DNA from: Terfezia claveryi
Lineage: Eukaryota; Ascomycota; Pezizomycetes; Pezizales; Pezizaceae
Direction: 5' to 3'
Assembly: GCA_015179025.1 (NCBI GenBank)
Contig: WHUX01000480.1
Location: forward strand, 1-23,694
Length of the DNA stretch: 23,694 bases
Position 1 is the first letter of the stretch. The number at the start of each line of letters is the position of its first letter. Of this stretch, positions 7,736-16,379 are shown in pieces. The notes beneath the pieces were generated by a model, which was given only the letters and a program-made list of their open reading frames with translations, was not told the DNA's origin and made no database searches. A program made the translations under genes and the position numbers.

Positions 7736-8306
7736 AACCGTACCTAGGACTTGCATTGGCTTTCGTCGTTAGCTTCATCCAAGTTTCTGAGGGCTTAAAG
7801 TGTAGTTCCAATTGTGCCGCTTGCTGGAGGTATGGCGTCCCGGGTGTTGATGTTAAATTCAGAAGCGATAACGCCGACGGTGACTTTGGTACATGGTGTC
7901 CGACGCGCTACTATGGCCTCCACTGTGCAAAACAGGAACGTTGCTTGTGAGTAAATTCCGACTTGACTCAGGTGGATACAATATAAAAGCCACTGGCCAA
8001 GGCCAGGGCACACATCATGTAACAGCAATATAAGCATCAAATGAGGGTAGGGAATTGGTGGTACTTCTCTCTGCGTACCAGTGAGAAGCTACCATCAACT
8101 CTCTGCCGGCTCAGGAATTGTTTATGCTGATACACCCACTGCATTCTGCATTTGAAGTTTAAAGACTTATGATTCTGACCAAGGTTTCATATAGCTGTGA
8201 TGACATAAATGGTAATTGTGAGGAGTTTGGCCCATGCCTTTGCACACCCAGGGAGGATCATTTTGGAGGTGTATACTGCCCAGCAGACCATGAGTGTTTT
8301 CTCTAA
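7732..8306 (+). CDS. Small secreted protein with 12 cysteines (effector-like), two exons
   Basis: Exon 1 is 7732-7946 and exon 2 is 8195-8306. The 248-bp intron has a GTGAGT donor, a CTGAC branch-site match at 8175-8179 and an ATAG acceptor. The junction keeps the frame inside a Phe codon (TT|C) in a Cys-Phe-Cys context. Without splicing the frame stops at 7948-7950, which hides exon 2. The 108-residue product has a signal peptide of about 21 residues (hydrophobic core LGLALAFVVSFIQV, ending SEG). The mature part has Cys at 24, 28, 31, 56, 65, 71, 73, 80, 86, 88, 100 and 106, enough for six disulfides. Two related modules end C-x8-C-x5-C (56/65/71) and C-x11-C-x5-C (88/100/106). It is probably an apoplastic or extracellular protein. 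I recognise no named family, and an effector role is inference. Confidence 0.75.
7947..8194 (+). other. Intron of the secreted-protein gene
   Basis: The donor GTGAGT at 7947-7952, branch-site CTGAC 15 nt before the acceptor, and the TATAG acceptor at 8190-8194 are all near fungal consensus. Splicing is the only way to join the two cysteine modules in frame. Confidence 0.7.
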
Positions 8307-8856
8307 GCTGGAGACACCCACATTGATATGGAGTCCCGGTGGACTGTGAGGAGTACCATATGGGGGGTGAAGCAGGCTTGTTATTTATTTATCTTTGTTG
8401 GATTTCAATTCGTTTCTTCGTGGGACCATACCGGTATGGTTTATTTCCTTCACTCTGTGCGCTTCTGTACTTTTCCTTATACCTTTAAACCTATACTGGT
8501 CATATGCCTCTTATTGTCATACTGTTCATTCTAGGTGTATGTACGTTCTACTAAGTGAGGAGTTAACAAAGAAAATGAATACCTTATATATCTTCATACT
8601 TTAACTATCAACGTAACTATAGATCACCATGAAAGCATGAACGCACGTTGTATTAAACCAGTCTTGCGTTATCGAGGCACTTCTCTCCTAGCGGAGAGAA
8701 CATACTGTAGGACCGGATATCGAGAGCCTCAATGAGCAAATCAGGATGAATACTGGTGGGAAAAGGAAGCTTTCTATGCACCAGTAGAATTCGAATGCGT
8801 AAAAACCAATGCGAGAGAATGTCGCCCGACAAACATTAAGCGAACGAAAACCCAAA
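8307..8856. other. Intergenic, AT-rich, no gene seen
   Basis: This is the 3' flank of the secreted-protein gene. Open frames here are short and without protein-like composition. A short inverted pair CTCTCCTAGCGGAGAG occurs at 8683-8698. No RNA gene or repeat family was recognised. Confidence 0.5.
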
Positions 8857-9282
8857 CTAACAAGCAAGAAATCTCCATATCGTAATACCACTTTCCCCGA
8901 GATACTTTATCATTGAGTCGTGAGAAAGGTCAGGCAGAGTAATGCTTGTTACTTGCACTTTAGTAAGAAGGAATGTATCACTCCGAAGCAGTGTGACATT
9001 CAGTACTACAATTGGTCCCTCTTGTGCTGCTGATAATCAGATTCTTCACACAAGAAAGTTTGGAATCCTGGGTTCTGCCGAATTTGTAGAAGAATATTAT
9101 CAAGATCTTTGGCAATCTTATTCCTTCAGTGAATTGCAGCTTGTTGTATCTGCAGCTGGTTGTTTATAGAGGTATCTGAAGAGGTTTCTGTGGAGGATTC
9201 CGAGGAAGGAAATGGCGAGTCTAGTTCCTGTCATAGTGAATCAAATCCTTGAGCCAACACTGGATGCTGGTCCATCAGATTC
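8857..9282 (-). pseudogene. CHAT-domain protein fragment (TPR-CHAT type), broken
   Basis: On the minus strand the segment reads HPVLAQGFDSL, stop, QELDSPFPSSESSTETSSDT, then QLQIQQAAIH, stop, RNKIAKDLDNILLQIRQNPG, FQTFL. After a frame change it reads AAQEGPIVVLNVTLLRSDTF and QVTSITLPDLSH. This is the familiar order of fungal TPR-CHAT proteins: HPELA..., an S/T-rich linker, R-x-L-A...IR..PGFEDFL, then the start of the CHAT fold at GPIVVIN...R.DALI and a LPDL element. CHAT is a caspase-like protease fold. The catalytic His/Cys part and the TPR repeats are absent. Two in-frame stops and one frameshift make it a relic. Confidence 0.75.
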
Positions 9283-9579
9283 GATATCCATCAGCAACTT
9301 AAGTAGTTTATTTACCTGACGCACCTGACGCTCTAGAGCAAAACTCAGCCTTGTGAGGAAGTCACATTCCGGGTTACCTACCGAACGCACCTTGGCGCTA
9401 CTTTGTCCACCTCCTTCTCATGCAAATATCTTATTTGTCTCCTTCCATTACGCACTATGAGCGTAGTTCTTATTTCAGTTCAACTTGGGTCTTCTTCTAG
9501 TGCGCTTATCTTGCTATGGTACCTGCATTTTATGCGTTTCCAAACTTGTATTTTATTCTCATGATATGATCTAAATCTC
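9283..9579. other. Intergenic, no clear content
   Basis: A minus-strand frame reads LSFALERQVRQVNKLLKLLM just upstream of the CHAT relic. It could be decayed coding sequence but is not in a recognisable family position. Nothing else is supported. Confidence 0.35.
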
Positions 9580-9791
9580 GCCATGCAAAAATAACTACCT
9601 AAATCAGACGTGTCTTACCATGCAAACAAACCTAGTAATTCCCGAGCAAATCATCCTCGATACCCACGTGCGAACAAGCTCGATATCACCGTCCAAATCA
9701 GCCTAGATATCCGCGTGCTAAGGACCCTAGAATTCAGCAAGGAAATCAGCTCCGCGTGCAAAGGACCCTAGAATTCAGCGACCAAATCAGC
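9580..9791 (+). repeat. Tandem array of ~41-45-bp units
   Basis: The two best units are 9710-9750 and 9751-9791 (41 bp each, about 90% alike, sharing AAGGACCCTAGAATTCAGC and ending AAATCAGC). Older units upstream share the C-GTGC/ATGC-AA start and the CAAATCA-CCT-GATA end, giving four to five units in total. No coding potential is apparent. Confidence 0.65.
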
Positions 9792-9792
9792 C

Positions 9793-9823
9793 CTCTAGCC
9801 GGGTCGGTTACTCTGCTAAGGAT
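9793..9823 (+). repeat. Dispersed repeat, copy 1
   Basis: CTCTAGCCGGGTCGGT followed by a two-base difference and CTCTGCTA-GGAT recurs at 13404-13434 in the same orientation. This implies a common repeat family whose full extent I cannot define from two copies. Confidence 0.6.
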
Positions 9824-10470
9824 CTGTCGTCTAGTCTCGGGTGCCGAGACTATCTGTCGTCATAAGTGTCAATGTTCAGAGGGAATGACCGTACAATATC
9901 GTTTTTGATCATCAAGTAGTTGGCAGGCTTGGCTAAGCAACCCTTATTTCGTGCCATATGCTAGGGCATCTTAAGATCAGAGCAAGCCCTTCAAAGTTGG
10001 GGACACTGCAGTGTCACTATATGTTGGAGACCAACAAAATGGAATTAGCTCAATTCCATTTGCGAGGTACCAGAGCAGTCTGGTTGTTCGAAAGAGAGGT
10101 TAGGGGCTGCCATGGGAGAGTACCAATTGTATGATGGGTGCCGCACAAGCTTGTACCAGATGATACGTAATAACAAGGGGGCATAGAAAGTGTTATTGTG
10201 AAAATTACCATTTCAAAGTTTCGACTTGATACTCAGAATTCCCAAACTCTATCTACAGTAGTGAATCCCACCTGACATGGTTTAACTGGTAAAGATACGT
10301 ATGTACTTATTAGTAGCAGAATATAAGAAGTGAGTCCGTTCCGCTCCGTGTCCAATAGAACTAACTACACAAGGAACTCTCGATTGCGAGGATCGAACTA
10401 CTGGATCAAGTATATAATTAATTATACAAGACTGATGTCTAGACTACCTATTCCGACAGTTTAATCTCGC
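9824..10470. other. Intergenic, LTR-like composition but no element defined
   Basis: TGTTGGAGACCAACA (10023-10037) is a short inverted pair like some LTR starts. No partner copy lies in the window, and no frame has protein-like content. Confidence 0.35.
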
Positions 10471-10556
10471 AGTGATCATTAGTCTGGTTGGCACAAGCCC
10501 TTCGTAGAGGAGTGGCGGGGGTGTTGTGCCAACCAGACTAGTAGAGGAGTGATCAT
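10471..10556 (+). mobile_element. Short palindromic element with 17-bp inverted repeats and direct flanks
   Basis: TAGTCTGGTTGGCACAA (10480-10496) and its exact complement (10524-10540) flank a 27-bp loop. AGTGATCAT lies directly on the left (10471-10479) and recurs at 10548-10556 on the right, resembling a target duplication. The loop contains TAGAGGAGTG, which is repeated just after the right arm. A one-arm relative (AGTCTGGTCGGCACAAGG) is at 6448-6465. It may be a minimal inverted-repeat transposon derivative, or two arms left after internal deletion. Confidence 0.6.
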
Positions 10557-11038
10557 AGAGATGTTGAATTGGGAGGGCAGTCACTACCAGAATATTCTGC
10601 CGTCTATCCAAATATATCTTCTTCTACTTCTCCTCATTCTTCTTCTTCTTTTCCTTATCTCCTCCCCGCATTATTACTTAACTATCACTCCATCTCATAG
10701 CTTTAGGCTCCATAGACGTATAGACATCAAAAAAGAAGAAGAAATTATCTATCACTGTCATTACATTACTTACTATATACTTTACATCTATATCCAAAAT
10801 GTGAGTGTTTCACTGTTCGTTACAAGGTATTTAGCTTTGCGTAAAGCTGCTAACAGGAAATAGGGCTGACTGGGCCATAGTAGCAATTGTGTTAGAGTTC
10901 TTCTCTTAGTCTTCGCTATGTTATTCGGATATTTCACTACCCGACCGGGGGGGTAGTTGAAAAGGGGGCGATGGGCTTTAGGGACTCTGCAAAATGTGGA
11001 AGGCCACATTGCCCTCGGGCAGTGGATGACAGGTTAGT
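10557..11038. other. Intergenic, pyrimidine-rich, no gene seen
   Basis: The TTCTTCTACTTCTCC-type stretch at 10615-10665 produces long Leu-rich frames by composition. The hairpin GCTTTGCGTAAAGC lies at 10834-10847. Nothing coding is supported. Confidence 0.4.
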
Positions 11039-11301
11039 GCCCTATGTCTAGTTGTTCTATAGGCATAGCTGATGGCTCTCCCAGGTACTCCTGGACCCAA
11101 GGATGCTGAGTTCTCTTAGGCAACAATCAGATAGAGGATGGTGGTGAGATCAACTGCCCTATGTCTGGTGATATCAATAGCATAGCTAATAGCCCCCCTA
11201 GGCACTCCTGGATCCAACTACGTCTAGTTCTCTCCTATGCAGCAGTCCGACAGAGGACGGTGGTGAGATTAGCTGCCTATGTCTAGTTCTTCCTACGGAC
11301 A

Positions 11302-11967
11302 TACCGCATCTACTGGTGAGCAAGAGACCTGGTCAGTTTAGAGACATAGGTCGAGCTTATGCAGTAAGTGACACTACAACGGTCCATTTTTTGGAAAAAG
11401 TGCACAAGGTATCCGAGCGCAAACTATTATCAACAAGCTAGTAAAGGATAAAATCGCGGATATTCTGGAGGAAACATTGGCAAATGAGGATGAAGATACT
11501 AGCATTCAACATCGCCGAATTGCAATTACACATGCAGTGGCAGCTGGCTTCATGAACATAAGCGAGATAGGTATTTCACTTTGTCCAACTGGGAATGAAG
11601 ACCATCAACTGCATGTACGAGGGCTACCTAATCTTGTGGTGGGGCCATGGGAAAAAGAGTTGGATTCCGATGAAGAGGTTGAATATGTTGTTTTGGCTGA
11701 GAATGTGGAGGATGAAACCGATGTAAATCCTTAGCAGTATACTTTTTCAAAAAAAATGGACTCTTGTAGATCAGTTTGCGCAGTGTACTTTTTCCAAAAA
11801 ATGGTCTCTTGTAGATCAGATTGAACAGTATCATCCACTCTATTTTTGCGCTCGGATACCTTGTGCACTTTTTCCCAAAAAATGGACCGTTGTAGTGTCA
11901 CTTACTGCATAAGCTCGACCTATGTCTCTAAACTGACCAGGTCTCTTGCTCACCAGTAGATGCGGTA
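11302..11967 (+). mobile_element. 666-bp inverted-repeat transposon derivative
   Basis: Positions 11302-11423 and 11845-11967 are inverted copies identical except for one extra G in the TTTTTTGG run, i.e. ~122-bp terminal repeats. Ends read TACCGCATCTACTGG, consistent with TA flanks. Inside are an ORF fragment (11423-11734) and two 46-bp direct repeats (11735-11780, 11781-11826), each carrying TTTTTC-AAAAAATGG-CTCTTGTAGATCAG. That motif is also in both terminal repeats (TTTTTCCCAAAAAATGGAC and its complement), so the core occurs four times. Such repeated subterminal motifs usually bind transposase. Near-identical arms suggest a young insertion or a structure kept paired. Confidence 0.8.
11423..11734 (+). 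pseudogene. Putative transposase C-terminal fragment inside the 666-bp element
   Basis: An open frame runs out of the left terminal repeat without an ATG. It reads NKLVKDKIADILEETLANED, RRIAITHAVAAGFMNISEIG and GLPNLVVGPWEKELDSDEEV, with a strongly acidic end, and stops at the TAG at 11732-11734. A helix-rich part followed by an acidic tail, just before the right terminal repeat, fits the end of a transposase ORF kept after internal deletion. No catalytic motif is left and I cannot assign a family. Confidence 0.45.
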
Positions 11968-12030
11968 CTGTAGCTGATGACTCTCCAAGGTACTCCTGGA
12001 TCTAACGAGGTTGGTTCTTTCAGCCAGTGT

Positions 12031-12232
12031 AGACACGTGAGGTAACGGTTTCGCTAACGTCAGGTTGATCATACCCAGTCGGGTGGACTAGCACAGCACA
12101 CCCCTGTCTGCCACCGCCAATAGGACTATGCTGGCACCCTCTCAAGCTGAAGGACATAGAGATTTTCAACCACAACACAAGGCAACGAAACTCATGAACT
12201 GCAATCTAGGTGGGAGCATGGCGTAACTAACA
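12031..12232. other. Intergenic between repeat arrays
   Basis: No frame, RNA gene or repeat is supported in this stretch. Confidence 0.4.
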
Positions 12233-12510
12233 TATCTCACAGAGTTCTTGAGCAATGTCAACACTGCGATACCTCCAATATCGACACTGCCAGGCCTCCG
12301 ATATGCGTACGCGTGGCTGACGTATCTCACGGACGAGCAAGTTCAGTCCATACAGGTGAGAGCATTTGCCAGACCTCTGACAAGTGCACGCATAATTAAT
12401 ATATCTCACAAGGTTCTGGAAGCGATCGAGCAAGTTCAGTTCATATAGGTGAGAGCATTGCCAGAACTCCGACGACAGCGCGCATAACTAACCTATCTCA
12501 CAGGGTTCTA
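12233..12510 (+). repeat. Imperfect tandem repeat of ~80-92 bp
   Basis: TATCTCAC recurs near 12233, 12323, 12402 and 12494. Between copies, GAGCAAGTTCAGT-CATA-AGGTGAGAGCATT and CCAGA-CTC-GAC are shared, and each block ends GC(A/G)CGCATAA-TAA. Some units also carry AATATCGACACTG, linking the array to the adjacent 23-bp repeats. Confidence 0.6.
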
Positions 12511-12564
12511 CAGCAGCATAGGTGCTGCGATAACTCCAATATCGACACTGTAATACCTGCAATA

Positions 12565-12660
12565 TCGACATTTCCATGGCTCCGATGTCGACACTTCCAT
12601 GGCTCTGATGTCGATACTTTATGGCTCCGATATCTACACTTCCATAGCTCCGATGTCGAC
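12565..12660 (+). repeat. Tandem 23-bp repeat (4 units)
   Basis: The units follow TCGACACTTCCATGGCTCCGATG with small changes. The four copies run head to tail at 12565, 12588, 12611 and 12633. An upstream run (12275-12300 and 12535-12564) has looser versions of the same motif. Confidence 0.75.
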
Positions 12661-13403
12661 TTCGATATACTACCATTCTCAGGATCGCCTCATGATGTCA
12701 GGAGTAAGGCGAGTAGAGGTGGTATACAACACCGCCACCTCTCCGCCCGGAGCATTTAGATATGTCTACCCTCATAATGACAATCGTCGTTCATTTGTGA
12801 CTGCTATCTCCTGTCCATCTCAACCCCAAAGCAACAACTGGAAAGTGACTGTAATTTCCAGTACTATGACAGATCCTTTATGAGAGTGCTAAATATCGGA
12901 CTGAGAAAGCTAACGCATTCGGTTTCAGAACGCTGTCAATCTAGTTAAGGGCCGGGTACGGACGGCCATGTTAACAGAAAAGCTCCGAGACTGATGGGGT
13001 TGGCCAGCGACATGGGAGGTGGACGCGGGTTGGGATCATGATAGTACTGCCTCCGATAGGATAAGCTTTTATGTACTGTACCTAAACATTTCGAAATACT
13101 ATTGACATTTATTAGTATTGTTTTCGACGCCCTTAACCGTGGGTGCGCTTCATTGCACGTAGCAGGCATCCCTTCAGGGCTGAATAACTAAGGCATGGTT
13201 AGAGATCCAGGCAACCCGGAACGGCTAGGGTTGAACTCCCCCGGCGTCGCGGAGAGGCTCGAGATGACGTCTGGAGAGACAACATCTAGGATCCGGTTGC
13301 CGTAAAAGGTCATCCGGACGCCATAAGCTGCCAGAGGCAAAGGATGACATGGGACGCCATAAAAATCCTTTCTGATTGACGAACTTCCAGCACCCCGTCC
13401 AAC
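12661..13403. other. Intergenic, no gene supported
   Basis: A 94-codon frame (12599-12883, +) begins inside the 23-bp repeats and has no recognisable domain. A hairpin ACTGGAAA/TTTCCAGT is at 12837-12862. I see no convincing gene. Confidence 0.4.
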
Positions 13404-13434
13404 CTCTAGCCGGGTCGGTCGCTCTGCTAGGATA
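13404..13434 (+). repeat. Dispersed repeat, copy 2
   Basis: Same-orientation copy of the 9793-9823 segment, with the GGTCGC variant in place of GGTTAC. Confidence 0.6.
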
Positions 13435-14083
13435 TCGTTTGTGATCCACCTCTAGCATGCAGCTAGATCATTACTTAAGAATGGGGAAATAATATATTGA
13501 GGAGTTGGAATCCGGGTGGCCTGTTACGCTTTTGATTTTTCTGAGATCAATTCAGGATTTTTGTTGTAACCAATATAATGCAGACTCACATGGCGATCAG
13601 GCGCCCCTATCAGTAAAATCAGTAGAAAAAAAAAAAATTGCTAGACAGGCGGGAGAAATGGGGTGGGATTGTAATGTCTGCTCACTATGTCCCCCAACAG
13701 CGCATTCCAACCTTTTCCACCCCGCGCGCACACACTGGATAAGAAGTAGTAGTGGAGTGTAATGTAGACAAGGCAGGTTGGAAATGTAGGAAAGAGTGTT
13801 TATACCTAATGGCATGGGCGGGGGAGAAAATAGTTGGCACTGGGAATGAGACTGAGATCAAGAAATAAAGACAAAGACTCGGAATAATTCCTTCACTTGG
13901 CTGGCTGGTGGATATATTCTCTTGAGCTCAGAGTTTACCAGAAAGCAGTGCACTAACAAAATGTTCAGGGTAATGAATGCCTAACTTTTACCTTTATGGG
14001 GTAGGAAAAAAGTCATGATATATTTTCGCACCAAACAAAAAAACCACTAGTAAACCAAAGATCCCCATCAACCCCCCTCATCG
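13435..14083. other. Intergenic, no gene seen
   Basis: This is the downstream flank of the AMP-binding-like gene. It holds an A-run at 13626-13637 and short chance frames only. Confidence 0.45.
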
Positions 14084-15825
14084 CTACAAACTAATTACCC
14101 TCAAACCCCTACTACACAAACTCCAAACACCCATCCCCCCTCCACCTCCCCACAACTCCCACCCCACGCCCTTCTCACGCCCCTCCACCCCCGGAACCAC
14201 CGGCCCCCTAACCCAAATCGCCCCCCTCTCCCTCCTCCACCTTATACCCCTCCACCTCCCTGACCCAGACCTCCGCCCCCCCCAGCGGCGGTCCAAAATG
14301 CGTACACTTCCTTCCCACCCCCAACTTCCTACTTGGCAGTCTCTCCGGCTTCTCACATCTATAATCCAGCGCATTCTGCGCGCAGATCGCGCCCGCTACC
14401 CTTGGGGAACAGAGGGCATATACGACTCTTGCGGCCAGAAACTGGCGTAGGTCATTGAGATCATATGAATTGAGCGGCTGGGTATCCTTCGCGAGGGCAA
14501 GCTCGTGAGTGATACGAGGCGGGGGGAGTGCGGGTTTCCGAGGGCAGGGCGCGTGTAGTCGTTGACGCGGGTAAGCCAATTGCCTCTTGGGATGCGCCCC
14601 GAGGCGAGCGTGCGCGATTGGAAGAAGCTGATGAGGTTGTGCCAGAGCTCCATTTGCGTGCCTTTAGTCTGGAGGAGTAGGGTGAGGAGGGCGTGAGAAG
14701 AGGCGGCGATGATGGTGGGGGAGATGGGATGGGAGGAGATTATGAGGTTGCAATTTTTGCCAGAGGCGGAGGTGAGGGCGAGGAGGGAGTGGGAGAAGAG
14801 TGCAGTGTAGGTTAGTATACGCGGGTAGAGGAGGGAGAGGCAGTCGAGGGGAGGAAGGTATCTTTCGCGGAGAAGCGCTCGGAGGGGGGAGGGAGGCCAG
14901 TTGGGCGCCAATGGCGGCGATGAGGTTCCGCGTGGAGAATTCCGTGACCTCGAGTTTGCCTGTGGAGAGGGGTGTGAAGGCGGTGATTATGGCGGGTTTT
15001 GTTGAGGTCAATGTCCTTGGAGGAGAAATAGTTGGGATTGCGTCTTCCGATATTAGTTCGTGGAAGGTTCGGGTTTGCAGGCGGGACCCTGGGGGGTCGC
15101 CCAGTCAAGGTCCCTAGAGGCGGGTTCGACAACATAGAGGATGTTTTCGAGAGAGGGGACGGATTGCAGGTCGTTGAGGGGGATGACGCCCGCGGCGGTG
15201 ATGGCCAAGTCGGCTTGCGTTTTTGTGAGGATGGATGTGATGGTTTTGGAGTCGGAGGGGTACGGGAGGAGGATGAGTGCCAGGCCGTAAAAGTGGCAGG
15301 CGAAGGAAGCGACGAGGTTTTCAATGTCGTTGGGGAGGTGGAGGGCGATACGCTTGGTGGGGGAGGTTTGGGAGAGGTGGGATCCGAGGATGTGGATCCA
15401 GCGGGTGATTTTCTCTAGAGTAGAGAGGGAGGAGACCGTTAGCTGTAGCCGGAAGACATGTAGTAAGTAATAGTGGCTATACATACCGACTGGAACCTCA
15501 GTGACCTGTAATCCCTTGAGACTCAGCACCTTGCCAGGCCCGTTCTCGGCATAGGCATTCCAGACATGCCTCAAATCCCCATCCCGAGTCTGCCAGGACC
15601 TTTCACCGGGCAGGGCCAGCCCGGTCTTGAGTGGGGTGCCATGCGGTGTAGCCGGGTTCCTGTAGATGGCCGACTCTTTCTTCTGGCGGATGGCCGACGG
15701 CAGGGACTGGTGCAAAAGGGCGAAGGGTGGATATCTGGGTCTCTGTGCAAGAGAAGAGGTGCAAAGAGGAGGGAGATGAGGACGGCGAGGAGGCTGTAGG
15801 TGTAGAGGTTGAGCTCGACCTCCAT
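14084..15825 (-). pseudogene. AMP-binding / acyl-CoA-synthetase-like protein, multiple frame breaks
   Basis: The start at 15825 (CACAATGG context) gives MEVELNLYTYSLLAVLISLL plus FAPLLLHRDPDIHP, a membrane anchor. After a one-base loss near 15725 the frame continues FALLHQSLPSAIRQ, GTPLKTGLALPG and TRDGDLRHVWN. A 72-bp intron (15415-15486, GTATGT donor, GCTAACG branch site, CTCTAG acceptor) is followed by EKITRWIHILG and IALHLPNDIENLVASFACHF. Further frame changes near 15095, ~14895, ~14815, ~14540 and ~14240 join FHELISEDAIPT, EVTEFSTRNLIAAIGAQLAS, NLIISSHPISPTIIAASSHA, LASGRIPRGNWLTRVNDYTR, LNDLRQFLAARVVYALCSPR and VAGAICAQNALDYR. The order fits the fungal long-chain-acyl-CoA-ligase-like family. 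I see no canonical P-loop (TSGTTGxPK), so catalysis is uncertain. Conserved blocks separated by single-base breaks suggest a recent pseudogene or assembly indels. Confidence 0.75.
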
Positions 15826-16379
15826 TGTGGGTGTGTGAGGCGGGACAGACAAAAGACAGAGAGGGGGGAACGGGGGGACGGAGGGGACTTTTCTATCGAC
15901 TCCTACGCCGCCGGAATCGGTGTATGCAGGGGAGGGAGGGGAGGGAGGGGAGGGAAGGGAAATCAGGGAAACCCATCCCCGTCCCCGTCACAGTCCCCCG
16001 TCACATTCCCCGTCACAGTCCTGCCCGTCTCAGAGTGAGTCACGTGACGACGCTCCTCTCGCGCTCACGTCACAGCACGGCGCTACGCCCCGTGACAGCC
16101 AGCAACCACCCAACCCACTCGCCCACCCGCCCACCCGCCAACTCTCTCCATCCAACGCTCTCCACACTCTAGGTACTCTCCACGCCCCCCTCCCGACGTG
16201 CCAAACTATCCAGATACGTACGGCAAGACAGACAAGCAAACTCTACCCGGCAAGAAGGAAAAAAAAAAGGATTTAACGGCAGCAGGCATATCCCGCAGAA
16301 TCTTCTCGAGGAGAGGAGAAGAGAAGATAGGTGCTAACATCAGCATAATAATCGATTTGCAATAGCAACAGATACAACC
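15826..16379. promoter_or_regulatory. Divergent promoter between the AMP-binding-like gene and POM34
   Basis: This 554-bp space separates two start codons pointing apart. It has a GGGAGG-run block (15930-15960), repeated CCCCGTCACA motifs (15985-16020), a CACGTG palindrome at 16041-16046, and an A-rich stretch near 16258-16268. No TATA box is obvious on either side. Shared control is possible but not shown by sequence. Confidence 0.5.
16039..16048. promoter_or_regulatory. GTCACGTGAC E-box palindrome
   Basis: This is a perfect 10-bp palindrome around CACGTG, the binding core of fungal bHLH factors of the Cbf1/Pho4 type. It lies 332 bp before POM34 and 214 bp before the divergent gene. Binding is inferred. 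Confidence 0.35.

Larger units (their letters stand above)
11039..12030 (+). repeat. Tandem ~118-bp repeat, third unit split by an insertion
   Basis: Units begin at 11039, 11156 and 11275. Each opens GCC(C)TATGTCT-G, then has GCATAGCTGATGGCTCT or a variant, A-GTACTCCTGGA-CCAA, and the tail CAGA-AGAGGA-GGTGGTGAGAT. The third unit stops at 11301, and its continuation (TAGCTGATGACTCTCC, GGTACTCCTGGATC) resumes at about 11971 after the 666-bp inverted-repeat element. The array predates the insertion. Confidence 0.7.

Noticed and set aside
10375..10415. tRNA or tRNA-derived SINE suggested by GTTCGATCC on the minus strand
   Set aside because: No A-box at the right distance and no cloverleaf arms could be formed.
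10549..10863. 104-codon plus-strand ORF with a Leu-rich stretch
   Set aside because: The hydrophobic part comes from a CTTCTTCTTCT-type simple repeat, with no start context or splice support.
13225..13458. 77-codon minus-strand ORF
   Set aside because: It overlaps the dispersed repeat at 13404 and has no conserved features.
14664..15324. Overlapping minus-strand ORFs as separate genes
   Set aside because: They are successive frames of one broken AMP-binding-like gene, and each holds only part of the conserved order.
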